Below are positions 1 through 9,143 of a stretch of DNA of 64,000 nucleotides, piece by piece. Origin of the DNA: Polynucleobacter sp. TUM22923 (GTDB lineage: Bacteria; Pseudomonadota; Gammaproteobacteria; Burkholderiales; Burkholderiaceae); NCBI RefSeq assembly GCF_030295705.1, contig NZ_AP027274.1, forward strand, positions 1,240,001 to 1,304,000, written 5' to 3'. The notes below the pieces were generated by a model. The model saw only the letters and a program-made list of their open reading frames with translations, had not been told where the DNA came from and searched no databases. The position numbers and the translations under genes are program-made. Position 1 is the first letter of the stretch. Every line of letters begins with the position of its first letter.

Positions 1-2
1 TA

Positions 3-890
3 CTACCCTGGGAAGCAAGCTTAGATCATAATCGCCGCCCCATTATTACGCCCGATATTGTTATAGAGGCTTTTGGATGCAAATTACCCGAGCGTTATGT
101 TGCAGGCCTTCTCATTGCCCCCAAAAAGCCCATCATCATTAACTTAGAGTATCTCAGTGCCGAACCTTGGGTGGTGGATTTTCATGGAAAGGCTTCCCCG
201 CAGGGGCACGGCCTTTCTAAATATTTTTTCTTTCCAGGCTTTCAGACGAATGCCGGCGGTATTTTGCTCGACCCCATTCCGAATCTGTCGGAATTAGTTA
301 AAGCGCCCACACCGCAAAGTCTTAAAAAAGGCTGGTCAAAATTACGGCCTAATACCAGGCGGATTAGCATCTTCTGCTATCCAAGCGCCCCTTTACTAAA
401 GTGGCTAAGCGACCTTGGCGCATTGGGTGAAAACATAGATATTGTCTTAACGCATGGTCAGTTAGAGCAATTAAGACTGAGTGCCGGCAACACCATCACA
501 CTCCCCGATTGCCTCAAACTGATTTCTATTCCCTTTGTATCCCAAGATGAATACGACTGGGTACTCTCGCAATGCGACTTCAACATCGTTCGAGGGGAGG
601 ATTCCTTTATTCGGGCACAACTAGCAGGCAAGCCCTTTATATGGAACATCTACCCACAAGAGGATCGCGCTCATGAAGTCAAACTGGCCGCTTTTCTGGA
701 TTTATATTTAAAGGAGAGTCCGCCAGATCTGAGAATCGCAATTACCGCTGCAATGACATGGGCTCTACCCAGCCAGTGGATGCGCTCTTTAGAGCCTTGG
801 AATACCCATGCGCAGGCTTGGCGCGCTGATTTACTGAAAAAACAGGCTGATGGTGGTCTAGCTGCCCGTCTACTTAGCTTTGTAGCCTGA
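3..890 (+). CDS. earP: EF-P arginine rhamnosyltransferase EarP (5' end outside window)
   Basis: EarP transfers rhamnose from dTDP-rhamnose to an arginine of elongation factor P, activating it for polyproline translation in the cytoplasm. The frame is open from base 3, so the N-terminus, where family members carry the catalytic aspartates, lies off the window. Visible family marks are an FFFPGF segment at about 225-242 and the FNIVRGEDS motif near 577-603, which holds the conserved acidic donor-binding residues. The gene ends 87 nt before efp, its substrate, on the same strand. The pairing and the Arg32 seen in efp make the assignment firm. An internal ATG at 171 exists but is not the real start, because family sequence continues upstream of it. 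Confidence 0.93.
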   Translation, partial: LPWEASLDHNRRPIITPDIVIEAFGCKLPERYVAGLLIAPKKPIIINLEYLSAEPWVVDFHGKASPQGHGLSKYFFFPGFQTNAGGILLDPIPNLSELVKAPTPQSLKKGWSKLRPNTRRISIFCYPSAPLLKWLSDLGALGENIDIVLTHGQLEQLRLSAGNTITLPDCLKLISIPFVSQDEYDWVLSQCDFNIVRGEDSFIRAQLAGKPFIWNIYPQEDRAHEVKLAAFLDLYLKESPPDLRIAITAAMTWALPSQWMRSLEPWNTHAQAWRADLLKKQADGGLAARLLSFVA

Positions 891-918
891 TCTTGTGCAG
901 ATTAGGCTGCTGGGCGGT

Positions 919-924
919 TACAAT
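919..924 (+). promoter_or_regulatory. Possible -10 element for efp
   Basis: A TACAAT hexamer (5 of 6 to consensus) lies 54 nt before the efp start in the earP-efp gap. No good -35 at 16-18 nt is visible; TGCAGA, 17 nt upstream, matches only three positions. efp may therefore have its own start as well as read-through from earP. This is a weak call. Confidence 0.25.
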
Positions 925-977
925 CTTGTTTTTGAGACAAACCGCAGATCATTTACTCTGCAATCAGGACTAGCACG

Positions 978-1538
978 ATGAAAACAGCACAAGAACTCCG
1001 CGTAGGTAACGTAGTAATGATCGGCACCGATGCCATGGTCATTTTAAAAGCAGAATACAGCCGCTCAGGCCGCAACTCTTCTGTTGTGAAAATGAAATTT
1101 AAAAACTTGCTTTCTGGAGCGCCAAACGAAGGCGTATTTAAAGCGGATGACAAGTTTGACGTTGTGATCCTTGATAAGAAGGAGTGCACCTACTCTTACT
1201 TCGCAGATCCAATGTATGTCTTTATGGATACCGAATACAACCAGTACGAAGTGGAATCTGATTTCATGGGTGATGCATTGCATTACCTAGAAGAAGGTAT
1301 GCCATGTGAAGTTGTATTCTATGAAGGTAAGGCTCTTTCTGTAGCGATGCCGAATTCTTTGGTTCGTGAAATTATTTATACAGAGCCAGCAGTCAAAGGT
1401 GACACCAGCTCAGGCAAGGTACTAAAGACGGCAAAATTAGCTACAGGCTACGAGCTACAAGTGCCTTTGTTTTGCAACACAGGCGACAAGATCGAAATCG
1501 ATACTCGTACCGGTGAATACCGTAGTCGCGCCAACTGA
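978..1538 (+). CDS. efp: Elongation factor P
   Basis: EF-P binds ribosomes stalled on consecutive prolines and helps peptide-bond formation. At 186 aa it has the usual length and three-domain layout, a KOW-like N-terminal domain followed by two OB folds. The modified loop reads SRSGRNSS with arginine at residue 32, the position rhamnosylated by EarP. Lysine-type EF-Ps have lysine there. The substrate therefore matches the enzyme encoded just upstream. The gene is followed by a strong intrinsic terminator and faces nagZ convergently. Confidence 0.97.
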   Translation: MKTAQELRVGNVVMIGTDAMVILKAEYSRSGRNSSVVKMKFKNLLSGAPNEGVFKADDKFDVVILDKKECTYSYFADPMYVFMDTEYNQYEVESDFMGDALHYLEEGMPCEVVFYEGKALSVAMPNSLVREIIYTEPAVKGDTSSGKVLKTAKLATGYELQVPLFCNTGDKIEIDTRTGEYRSRAN

Positions 1539-1566
1539 TCGGCAGCGCCTAAACTCATCAGCAGAA

Positions 1567-1590
1567 AGCCCGGCATGCCGGGCTTTTTTA
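1567..1590 (+). terminator. Intrinsic terminator after efp
   Basis: A perfect 9-bp GC-rich palindrome (AGCCCGGCA/TGCCGGGCT) is followed directly by six T residues on the plus strand. It sits 29 nt after the efp stop and between convergent efp and nagZ. The minus strand has only a short T tract after it, so it should work mainly for efp. Confidence 0.9.
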
Positions 1591-1616
1591 ATGCTGCATG
1601 GCTTATCGACTATTGA

Positions 1617-2693
1617 TTACTGAATAAGCTTAAGCTGCTTGAGTAGGCCCTTAGCGTGTTGGTACTCAGCCTCCATCTGTAGAGGACTCCACAATAGCGC
1701 TGTAGATTGAGGCATCAGACGATTTAAACGAGTCATCGACTCAGCTTGCTTCGCTTTTGTCACCGTGAGCTCATTGAGTAATTGATCGGCGAGATCGGGG
1801 CGGTTACAAATGAGCACCGCATCACATCCAGCATCAAGCGCTAATTGGGCACCTTTCACAACAGAGCCCGCAACACTAGCACCCTCCATCGATAGATCAT
1901 CACTAAAGATTACCCCCTCAAATCCCAAGTCTTGACGTAATACAGAATGCAACCAAACCTTAGAAAATCCAGCGGGATGTTTATCTACCTTTGGATAAAT
2001 CACATGCGCTGGCATGACAGCCGATAAACTTAAATCTAACCAATCATAGGGCTTGGCATCATCATTGAGGATCTCATTTAATGAACGCTCATCTACTGGA
2101 ATAGCCACATGAGAATCGGCCTCAGCCCAACCATGACCCGGAAAATGCTTTCCACAATTGGCCATGCCGCCCAAGCGCAAACCCTCATTAAGACTTTTAG
2201 CCAAGGCAAATACAATTTGTGGATCACGACTAAAAGCGCGATCGCCAATGACTGCGCTACGACCAAAATCTAAATCCAAGACTGGGGTAAAACTAAAGTC
2301 CACACCACAAGATCGCAATTCAGAAGCAAGAACATAACCACAAGCAGTGGCTGCAGCCATTGCAGTAGCTGCAGATTGAGCAGGATAGATACCTTTAGCC
2401 TTGGCCGTCCACAAATCACCTAATCGACGCATGGCTGGTAGGTGCGTAAAACCATCAACCCTACAACGCTGTACCCGTCCACCCTCATGGTCAATGGAGA
2501 TCAATACATCGGGGCGTAAACTTTTGATCTGTGCCGTCAGCTTACTCAGCTGCTGACGATTGGCAAAGTTTCTACCAAACAAAATAACGCCACCAGTCAG
2601 GGGATGTTTTATGCGGCGGCAATCCTCTGCATTCAGTTCAAGACCCATGACATCTAGGGTAATAGGGCCCGGCTTCATAGTAGATTTACTCAT
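1617..2693 (-). CDS. nagZ: Beta-N-acetylhexosaminidase NagZ
   Basis: This cytoplasmic glycoside hydrolase family 3 enzyme removes GlcNAc from muropeptides during peptidoglycan recycling. The 358-aa protein carries the substrate-binding IDHEGGRVQR segment at about 67-76, the KHFPGHG...DSH loop at about 182-195 that supplies the general acid/base Asp-His pair in NagZ, and the SDDLSMEG segment near 265 with the nucleophile aspartate. It lies downstream of acpS at the 3' end of the long leftward block. In other species NagZ products influence AmpR-controlled beta-lactamase; no ampR is seen here. Confidence 0.94.
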   Translation of the reverse strand: MSKSTMKPGPITLDVMGLELNAEDCRRIKHPLTGGVILFGRNFANRQQLSKLTAQIKSLRPDVLISIDHEGGRVQRCRVDGFTHLPAMRRLGDLWTAKAKGIYPAQSAATAMAAATACGYVLASELRSCGVDFSFTPVLDLDFGRSAVIGDRAFSRDPQIVFALAKSLNEGLRLGGMANCGKHFPGHGWAEADSHVAIPVDERSLNEILNDDAKPYDWLDLSLSAVMPAHVIYPKVDKHPAGFSKVWLHSVLRQDLGFEGVIFSDDLSMEGASVAGSVVKGAQLALDAGCDAVLICNRPDLADQLLNELTVTKAKQAESMTRLNRLMPQSTALLWSPLQMEAEYQHAKGLLKQLKLIQ

Positions 2694-2731
2694 TGATACT
2701 CTTCAATATTAAAAGGATTGCTTATCTATGT

Positions 2732-3124
2732 TTACTTTTGAATAACGATGACATGCGCAATTGCCATATTCAACTCATCACTAACAGTTACCTGAGCCTC
2801 CCAATTACGCTCTTGCATAAATATTGCCAGAGCCCCTAGGTAAGAGGTGATCGGTTTACCACTTGGCTCATTGAGTGTTTGCAAGGAGCGCCATGTCATA
2901 GGCATTCTCATGCCTAGACCAATAGCCTTGGAGAAAGCCTCCTTAGCGGCAAAGCGTGTGGCTAAAAAAGCAATGCCTCGCTTGTGATTTCTAGTAAGAC
3001 GTTGTTTGAAGACGATCATCTCATCGGGCCCCAATACCTTTTCAGCAAGACGCCCTTGAGTTCGATCATAAGCAGCCTGAAGGCGTTCAATCTGCAAGAT
3101 ATCTGTACCAATACCAATAATCAT
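2732..3124 (-). CDS. acpS: Holo-[acyl-carrier-protein] synthase AcpS
   Basis: AcpS moves 4'-phosphopantetheine from CoA onto the serine of ACP, here probably Ser37 of the acpP product encoded about 9 kb upstream in the same block. The start at 3124 gives a 130-aa protein opening MIIGIGTDI, the family's typical N-terminus with the metal-binding Asp. The reading frame stays open to 3202, but that would overlap pdxJ by 61 nt. The conserved helix [12 protein letters not shown], with the second acidic ligand, is present near 60. The start follows the pdxJ stop by 17 nt, which fits co-transcription. Confidence 0.93.
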   Translation of the reverse strand: MIIGIGTDILQIERLQAAYDRTQGRLAEKVLGPDEMIVFKQRLTRNHKRGIAFLATRFAAKEAFSKAIGLGMRMPMTWRSLQTLNEPSGKPITSYLGALAIFMQERNWEAQVTVSDELNMAIAHVIVIQK

Positions 3125-3141
3125 GGGGAGATAAAAATCCG

Positions 3142-3897
3142 TTAAGCGTGCGCGCGGCCTTGGGCCATGAGCAACGCCATATCTGTAATCGCCTTTTGCC
3201 AACCCTTAAACAAGGCCTCGGCAACAATGGCATGTCCAATATTGAGCTCCGATAGCTCTTGAATACCGGCCATAGGTATTACATTACCTTCATGCAGACC
3301 GTGCCCGGCATTAACCCTTAAACCAATACTCACACCAAACTGCGCGGCTTTACGAATGCGCTCTAATTCCTGCTTCTGTTGATCGCCATTCAAATCCGCA
3401 TAACGACCCGTGTGTAATTCCACTACAGTAGCCCCCGCATCTTTAGCGGCTTGTATTTGCTTTTGTTCTGGATCAATAAAGAGGGATACCCGAATACCGG
3501 CTGCTTTGAGTTGAGCGGTAGCCGCTTTCACAATATCAAAATGGGTCAACACATCAAGGCCGCCCTCAGTAGTGACTTCCTCGCGTTTCTCAGGAACTAG
3601 GCAAACATCATCAGGCCTCACCTCACAGGCAATACGAATCATCTCTGGAGTAACGGCGCACTCTAAGTTCATGCGGGTTTTAATTAAAGGACGTAAGGCT
3701 AATAGGTCTGCATCTTTAATGTGGCGACGATCTTCACGCAAATGTAAGGTAATTAAATCGGCTCCTGCTTCTTCTGCCAAACGAGCGGCCTTTAAAGGAT
3801 CAGGATAAACAGTGCCACGTGCATTGCGCACAGTAGCCACGTGATCAATATTGATTCCGAGCTCTAGTTTTGAGATAGTAGTTGATGTCGTATGCAT
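3142..3897 (-). CDS. pdxJ: Pyridoxine 5'-phosphate synthase PdxJ
   Basis: PdxJ condenses 3-amino-2-oxopropyl phosphate with 1-deoxyxylulose 5-phosphate to form pyridoxine 5'-phosphate, the last ring-forming step of the DXP-dependent vitamin B6 route. The 251-aa protein has the family opening [16 protein letters not shown] at about 12-27, the HLREDRRHI active-site loop near 52-60 and the VNAGHGLH motif near 195. The order recO-pdxJ-acpS is conserved in proteobacteria. The serC gene at the right edge also serves this pathway in many bacteria. Confidence 0.96.
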   Translation of the reverse strand: MHTTSTTISKLELGINIDHVATVRNARGTVYPDPLKAARLAEEAGADLITLHLREDRRHIKDADLLALRPLIKTRMNLECAVTPEMIRIACEVRPDDVCLVPEKREEVTTEGGLDVLTHFDIVKAATAQLKAAGIRVSLFIDPEQKQIQAAKDAGATVVELHTGRYADLNGDQQKQELERIRKAAQFGVSIGLRVNAGHGLHEGNVIPMAGIQELSELNIGHAIVAEALFKGWQKAITDMALLMAQGRAHA

Positions 3898-3909
3898 ATC
3901 AATAGATTA

Positions 3910-4644
3910 CTAGATTTTCTTGAGGTCAATTAAAATTTGACGGGTTGTCAACACTTGATCTTGCAAATGTAGGCCCAGTAAAAATCGCATCAGCTGCTTA
4001 CTCTCAGCAAGAGTATCCACATCAGAAAAGTCACCCACAGTAATGGCCAACAAAGATCTGCCGCTAAGAACGGGCCAATGGCCGGGATCATCACTCTGTG
4101 CTGGCCTCACACCACGCTCGGGTTGATAGACATACTGCTCACTCGATATCGGGGCGCTGTTGGTCTCGACGCAGCGATCTAAGGCTGCAGCATAACCCGT
4201 CTCCTGCAGCAGCGTTAACTCAAATGGACGCAGAATTTCTTCTAAACCCTTAGATTGAAACTCGAGATTAGACAGTGCAGAGATGGTGTCGGTGTAGTGG
4301 TCATACAGTCTTTCGTAATCATCTTCACGCGCTAGAAATTTCACCAGCAATTCATTGAGATAAAAACCACAAAGTAAGGCATCGCCCACCAGAGAGGGGG
4401 TGCCGCCTACCCACTCTGATTTAGTCAACGTTCTGAGCTCTGATTTACCACTCCAGGAAACTAACAGAGGCTGAAATCGCTGTAAAACTGGGCGCAATAC
4501 AGAGTGTGGGCGCTTAGCACCTTTAGCAATCAAGGCCATACGACCATACTGCCGCGTAAAAACATCCAGAATTAAACTGGTCTCCTTATAAGGAATGCTG
4601 TGCAGGACAAAAGCAGGTTCATCAGCAACCCGAATAGAAGCCAT
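3910..4644 (-). CDS. recO: DNA repair protein RecO
   Basis: RecO works with RecR to load RecA on SSB-coated single-stranded DNA in gap repair. The 244-aa protein begins with the family's OB-fold segment (FVLHSIPYKETSLILDVFTR at about 12-31), followed by a GAKRPHS loop and a helical C-terminal half. It follows era by 5 nt and precedes pdxJ, the usual era-recO-pdxJ order. Sequence conservation in RecO is low, so the call leans partly on position. Confidence 0.92.
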   Translation of the reverse strand: MASIRVADEPAFVLHSIPYKETSLILDVFTRQYGRMALIAKGAKRPHSVLRPVLQRFQPLLVSWSGKSELRTLTKSEWVGGTPSLVGDALLCGFYLNELLVKFLAREDDYERLYDHYTDTISALSNLEFQSKGLEEILRPFELTLLQETGYAAALDRCVETNSAPISSEQYVYQPERGVRPAQSDDPGHWPVLSGRSLLAITVGDFSDVDTLAESKQLMRFLLGLHLQDQVLTTRQILIDLKKI

Positions 4645-4649
4645 AGAAT

Positions 4650-5588
4650 TTACTCTAGACCCTGTGCTCGCAATTCGGCGCGGTCATCCGCCCAACCTCG
4701 CTTTACCTTGACCCAAGTTTCTAAGAATACCTTGCCGTCAAATAATTTTTCCATATCAATACGAGCATCGGTAGAAATCTTTTTTAAGCGCTCACCTTTT
4801 GCACCAATAATCATCGCCTTATGACTATCTCGATCTACTAGAATGGTTGCTGCAATACGGCGCATTTTGCCATCCATCTTAAATTGATCAATCACAACTG
4901 AGCTGGTGTAAGGGAGCTCCTCACCTGTGAAACGAAATACTTTTTCACGTAAGATTTCTGCTGCCAAAAAACGCTCACTACGGTCAGTGACCGTATCACC
5001 ATCGTAAACAGCTTCGCCTTCAGGCAGGTAGCCCTCGAGTACATCAAGTAAGCGCTGGACGTCCCCAAGGCTTTTTGCACTCATCGGAACAATCTCGGAA
5101 AACTCACACTTGTTTTGATCCTCGTGACCACCAAGGTCACTCCAAGGCTGGCTCATTTCTTTCATAAAATTGAGCAAGGCTTGATCACGCTCAGAAGGCG
5201 TCTGAAAACGACTATTGAATAAATCCAATTTATTAAGCACTAGTACCACTGGCAAATCGTTAGGCAATAAGCGCAATACTTTTTTATCATCCTCACCAAA
5301 GTATCCAGCCTCAACGACATAACAAGCAACATTGACATCTTGCAATGCAGTGGTCACTGTGCGGTTCAAAGCCTTGTTTAATGTATTCATTAACCTAGTC
5401 TGAAAGCCCGGCGTATCAATAAAGATAAACTGCGCCTCCTCGCGATTCTGAATTCCCAAAATACGATGGCGTGTGGTTTGCGCCTTACGAGAAGTAATAC
5501 TTATTTTTTGGCCAACCAAGGCATTCAATAAGGTAGATTTACCCATATTAGGCCGCCCAACAATGGCGATGGTGCCGCATCTAAACAC
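4650..5588 (-). CDS. era: GTPase Era
   Basis: Era is an essential GTPase that binds the 3' end of 16S rRNA and assists 30S assembly. The 312-aa protein has G1 GRPNMGKS at 11-18, G3 DTPG near 58, G4 NKLD near 118, and a C-terminal KH domain with the [10 protein letters not shown] loop near 265. It follows rnc by 2 nt, so RNase III and Era are almost certainly made from one transcript, as in Escherichia coli. Confidence 0.97.
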   Translation of the reverse strand: MFRCGTIAIVGRPNMGKSTLLNALVGQKISITSRKAQTTRHRILGIQNREEAQFIFIDTPGFQTRLMNTLNKALNRTVTTALQDVNVACYVVEAGYFGEDDKKVLRLLPNDLPVVLVLNKLDLFNSRFQTPSERDQALLNFMKEMSQPWSDLGGHEDQNKCEFSEIVPMSAKSLGDVQRLLDVLEGYLPEGEAVYDGDTVTDRSERFLAAEILREKVFRFTGEELPYTSSVVIDQFKMDGKMRRIAATILVDRDSHKAMIIGAKGERLKKISTDARIDMEKLFDGKVFLETWVKVKRGWADDRAELRAQGLE

Positions 5589-5590
5589 GA

Positions 5591-6382
5591 TTAGCCCTTC
5601 AGCTTAAGATTTAACTGCTCTTCTGTTGCTACTTTTTTTGCTGCATTCTTTTTTGCAGCGCGCGTTTTTTTCGGCTTACCCAGCTCCTGTAGCAAGGCTT
5701 TTTGTGCCAGCACTAATGCCAGTTTTGCAGCAGATTGTTCCGCAGCGCGACGTGACGCGCCGTCACCTTTAACCGATACCTTCAAGCTGGGAATTAAACA
5801 CTCCACCTCGAATTGCTGATTGTGTGCCGCGCCAGTAGTTCCGGTAACGTTATAGGTTGGCAAAGGCAACTGATAGCTCTGCAGACACTCTTGCAACAAA
5901 GTCTTGTCATCCTTTCCTAAAGTCTTAGGATCTACATTAGCCAAAATAATCGAATAGAGCCGACGCAAACAGATTTTGGCAGCATCAAATCCACCATCCA
6001 AGAAGATTGCCCCAGTAACAGCCTCTAACGTGTCAGCCAGAATGGATGGTCGACGAAATCCGCCACTCTTGAGCTCACCTTCCCCCAGACGTAGATAGTC
6101 TGATAAGGAGAGTGATTGAGCGATCTCATACAGAGCCTGCTGCTTAACTAAGTTAGCACGCACACGTGAAAGGTCACCCTCATCTAAATCTGCATAGCGC
6201 TCGTAGAGCATTTCTGCGACGACGCAATTAAGAATGGAGTCTCCTAAAAACTCTAAACGCTCATTATTTTTCTTGCTATGACTACGATGCGTTAGGGCCT
6301 GATTAAGCAACTCTAATTTTTTAAAGGTATAGCCCAACTGGGCCTGCAAAGGACCAGTTGCCATCACGGCTCGAGCATTCAT
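5591..6382 (-). CDS. rnc: Ribonuclease III
   Basis: RNase III cuts double-stranded RNA, including the 30S rRNA precursor. The catalytic domain holds the signature ERLEFLGDS near 42-50 and the second acidic site in [11 protein letters not shown] near 115. A dsRNA-binding domain follows at about 150-225. The C-terminal tail of roughly 35 residues is rich in lysine and alanine and longer than in E. coli. I chose the ATG at 6382, 4 nt after the lepB stop. A GTG at 6400 in the same frame would overlap lepB by 14 nt, and an ATG at 6364 is also possible. Confidence 0.92.
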   Translation of the reverse strand: MNARAVMATGPLQAQLGYTFKKLELLNQALTHRSHSKKNNERLEFLGDSILNCVVAEMLYERYADLDEGDLSRVRANLVKQQALYEIAQSLSLSDYLRLGEGELKSGGFRRPSILADTLEAVTGAIFLDGGFDAAKICLRRLYSIILANVDPKTLGKDDKTLLQECLQSYQLPLPTYNVTGTTGAAHNQQFEVECLIPSLKVSVKGDGASRRAAEQSAAKLALVLAQKALLQELGKPKKTRAAKKNAAKKVATEEQLNLKLKG

Positions 6383-6386
6383 GGCC

Positions 6387-7193
6387 TTACTCAAAGCCAC
6401 CGATACGACCTAAGTTACCGAGATTAAGCCAAACAAAGAAAGCTCTACCCACAATGTTTTTATCGGGCACAAATCCCCAATAACGTGAATCTGCGCTGTT
6501 ATCCCGGTTGTCACCCATAGCGAAGTAATGCCCCGCTGGTACCTTACAAGTAAGGCCCGCATTTTGATATTCGCAGTTCTCAAACCCTGGAAAACGTTCG
6601 GTCGGAAAGCTGCCGGCTGGGCGATCAGGATCATTCAAAATCTCATGCCGATTACCCCCCAAATCCGCCGGGAAGGATTCTGTAAAACGCTTGGCATAAC
6701 GCATGTTTTCAGGATCGAGATAAGGTTCACCACCGCTGTACTGCAAAGGCTGACCATTAACCGTTAAACGCTTGTCCTGATAATGAATCGTATCGCCTGG
6801 CAGAGCCACAACACGTTTAATGTAATCCACTGATTCATCGCGGGGATAGCGAAAGACGACGACGTCACCCCGTTTTGGTGAGCCCAACTCCACTACCTTT
6901 TGGTTTATTACTGGTAAGCGAATACCGTAAGTGAATTTATTCACCAGGATAAAGTCCCCAATCTGCAAAGTCGGAATCATCGATCCCGAAGGAATTTTGA
7001 ATGGCTCCACAATAAACGAGCGCAATACAAAGACAGCGCAAATCACCGGAAAAAATCCTGCCGTATATTCGAGCCACAAAGGCATGCGATCGATGCCTAC
7101 AGCACGTCGTTGCGGAGCGAAGTAAAGTCGATCAGCAACCCAGGCAATACCAGAAATGATCACCAAGATAAACAGAATGAGTGCAAAGTTCAT
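6387..7193 (-). CDS. lepB: Signal peptidase I
   Basis: LepB is the inner-membrane leader peptidase that removes signal peptides of Sec and Tat substrates. The 268-aa protein has two N-terminal membrane segments (about 3-21 and 42-60), the catalytic Ser71 in PSGSM, the catalytic Lys126 in [11 protein letters not shown], and the [14 protein letters not shown] box near 235. Its start overlaps the lepA stop by one base at 7193, so the two are translationally coupled. Confidence 0.96.
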   Translation of the reverse strand: MNFALILFILVIISGIAWVADRLYFAPQRRAVGIDRMPLWLEYTAGFFPVICAVFVLRSFIVEPFKIPSGSMIPTLQIGDFILVNKFTYGIRLPVINQKVVELGSPKRGDVVVFRYPRDESVDYIKRVVALPGDTIHYQDKRLTVNGQPLQYSGGEPYLDPENMRYAKRFTESFPADLGGNRHEILNDPDRPAGSFPTERFPGFENCEYQNAGLTCKVPAGHYFAMGDNRDNSADSRYWGFVPDKNIVGRAFFVWLNLGNLGRIGGFE

Positions 7194-8998
7194 TAGTCGT
7201 CTACCTGCAAAATAGCTAAGAAAGCTTCTTGTGGAATTTCCACATTACCCACTTGCTTCATGCGCTTCTTGCCTTCCTTTTGCTTTTCTAACAACTTACG
7301 TTTACGGGAGATATCTCCGCCATAACATTTAGCTAAAACATTTTTACGTAAGGCTTTGACGTTTTCACGGGCGACAATATTGCTACCAATTGCCGCCTGA
7401 ATAGCGACATCAAACATTTGACGAGGAATAATATTGCGCATCTTAGCAACTACCTCACGCCCACGATGCTGGCTATTGCTACGGTGAACAATCACTGACA
7501 GAGCATCGACTCGTTCGCTGTTAATCAAAATATCTACCTTCACTACATCAGCCGGTCGATATTCCTTGAATTCATAATCCATCGAGGCATAGCCGCGTGA
7601 GATAGATTTCATTTTGTCAAAGAAATCCAATACGATCTCGGCCATAGGTAACTCATATGTGAGTTTCACCTGGCGACCAAGGTAGTTCATATCCATTTGA
7701 ACGCCGCGCTTACCAACACATAAAGTAATGATCGCGCCCACATACTCTTGCGGCATGTAAAGATTAACCGTGACTATCGGCTCAAGAATGGTGTTAACTT
7801 TGCTCGCCTCTGGCATCTTCGAAGGGTTGTCCACCAGCGTGATCGAACCATCAGAATGCTCGACCTGATAAACCACCGTTGGCGCAGTAGTAATGAGATT
7901 CATACCGTACTGGCGCTCTAAGCGCTCTTGCACAATCTCCATGTGGAGTAATCCCAAGAACCCACAACGAAATCCAAAGCCTAAGGCCTGCGAAACTTCT
8001 GGCTCGTACAGCAGCGAAGCATCATTTAATTGCAGCTTTTCTAAGGATTCGCGTAATTGATCGTACTCACTGGACTCAACAGGATATAAGCCTGCAAATA
8101 CTTGTGGCTTAACCTCTTTAAAGCCAGGCAGCGGGCCTGTGGCAGGGACTCTACCTTGCTGTCCAGGAGAATGGGTGACAGTATCACCCACCTTTGCGGC
8201 TTTTAACTCTTTAATGCCCGCAATGACAAATCCTACTTGACCGGCGGATAGCTCTGGACGATCAACAGACTTCGGACTAAACACACCGACATGCTCGACT
8301 AAATGGCTTGAGCCATTTGCCATAAGGGTGATTTTTTCTTTTGTTTTGAGAGTACCGTTGACGACACGTACCAGCATGACTACACCGACATAATTATCAA
8401 ACCAAGAATCAATAATCAGTGCTTGCAATGGGTCCGTGGGGCTTCCTTTTGGAGGCGGGACGAGGGCGATCATTTCTTCAATAACTTCTTGAACGCCTAA
8501 GCCCGTTTTGGCCGAGCATGTCACTGCATCTGATGCATCAATCCCAATGACATCCTCTATTTCTTTTTTGGCGCGATCTGGATCAGCCTGAGGTAAGTCA
8601 ATTTTATTCAGTACTGGTACAACCTCAACGCCCAACTCTAGGGCCATATAGCAATTGGCAACGGTTTGCGCCTCAACACCTTGACTAGCATCCACCACCA
8701 ATAAAGCACCCTCACAGGCAGACAGTGAACGACTCACTTCGTATGAAAAATCGACATGCCCAGGGGTATCAATTAAATTGATGTTGTAAGTGTTGCCATC
8801 TTTTGACTTATAAGACAAGGCTGCTGTTTGGGCTTTGATGGTGATACCACGCTCACGCTCGATATCCATCGAATCCAAAACCTGGGCTTCCATCTCTCGA
8901 TCGGAAAGACCGCCACACAACTGAATAATCCGATCAGCAAGCGTCGATTTACCGTGATCAATATGGGCGATGATAGAAAAATTGCGGATTAAATCCAT
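7193..8998 (-). CDS. lepA: Elongation factor 4 (LepA)
   Basis: LepA is a ribosome-dependent translational GTPase linked to 30S biogenesis and back-translocation. The start at 8998 gives 601 aa, the family length, and the canonical opening [19 protein letters not shown] with the G1 motif. The frame runs open to 9061, but the extra 21 residues are unlike the family. DTPGHVDF (G3) and NKIDLP (G4) are present, and the protein ends in the LepA-specific C-terminal domain. Confidence 0.97.
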   Translation of the reverse strand: MDLIRNFSIIAHIDHGKSTLADRIIQLCGGLSDREMEAQVLDSMDIERERGITIKAQTAALSYKSKDGNTYNINLIDTPGHVDFSYEVSRSLSACEGALLVVDASQGVEAQTVANCYMALELGVEVVPVLNKIDLPQADPDRAKKEIEDVIGIDASDAVTCSAKTGLGVQEVIEEMIALVPPPKGSPTDPLQALIIDSWFDNYVGVVMLVRVVNGTLKTKEKITLMANGSSHLVEHVGVFSPKSVDRPELSAGQVGFVIAGIKELKAAKVGDTVTHSPGQQGRVPATGPLPGFKEVKPQVFAGLYPVESSEYDQLRESLEKLQLNDASLLYEPEVSQALGFGFRCGFLGLLHMEIVQERLERQYGMNLITTAPTVVYQVEHSDGSITLVDNPSKMPEASKVNTILEPIVTVNLYMPQEYVGAIITLCVGKRGVQMDMNYLGRQVKLTYELPMAEIVLDFFDKMKSISRGYASMDYEFKEYRPADVVKVDILINSERVDALSVIVHRSNSQHRGREVVAKMRNIIPRQMFDVAIQAAIGSNIVARENVKALRKNVLAKCYGGDISRKRKLLEKQKEGKKRMKQVGNVEIPQEAFLAILQVDD

Positions 8999-9083
8999 AG
9001 CGTCTAAATAGTCATTCAAAAAAAACGCTTTTTCAGAACGCACCCCAATGATGCGCTGCAAAAAGTCGTCTTAGGTTGATTGT

Positions 9084-9121
9084 AATGGGTGGCGCCAAAT
9101 TGGCGCCAAGCCCATTTTTTT
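9084..9121 (+). terminator. Strong hairpin with U-tract on the plus strand, antisense to the protease-lepA transcript
   Basis: AATGGG at 9084-9089 pairs with CCCATT at 9111-9116, and inside it GGCGCC at 9091-9096 pairs with GGCGCC at 9102-9107. Seven Ts (9115-9121) follow only on the plus strand, whereas the genes on both sides read leftward. As an intrinsic terminator it would stop rightward antisense RNA. On the minus strand it is just a strong hairpin between the protease gene and lepA. Confidence 0.6.
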
Positions 9122-9143
9122 ACTTAAAAAGGGTTATTAATGC

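Noticed and set aside
171..890. Start of earP at the ATG at 171
   Set aside because: Family-like sequence continues in frame to the window edge at base 3, so 171 is an internal methionine.
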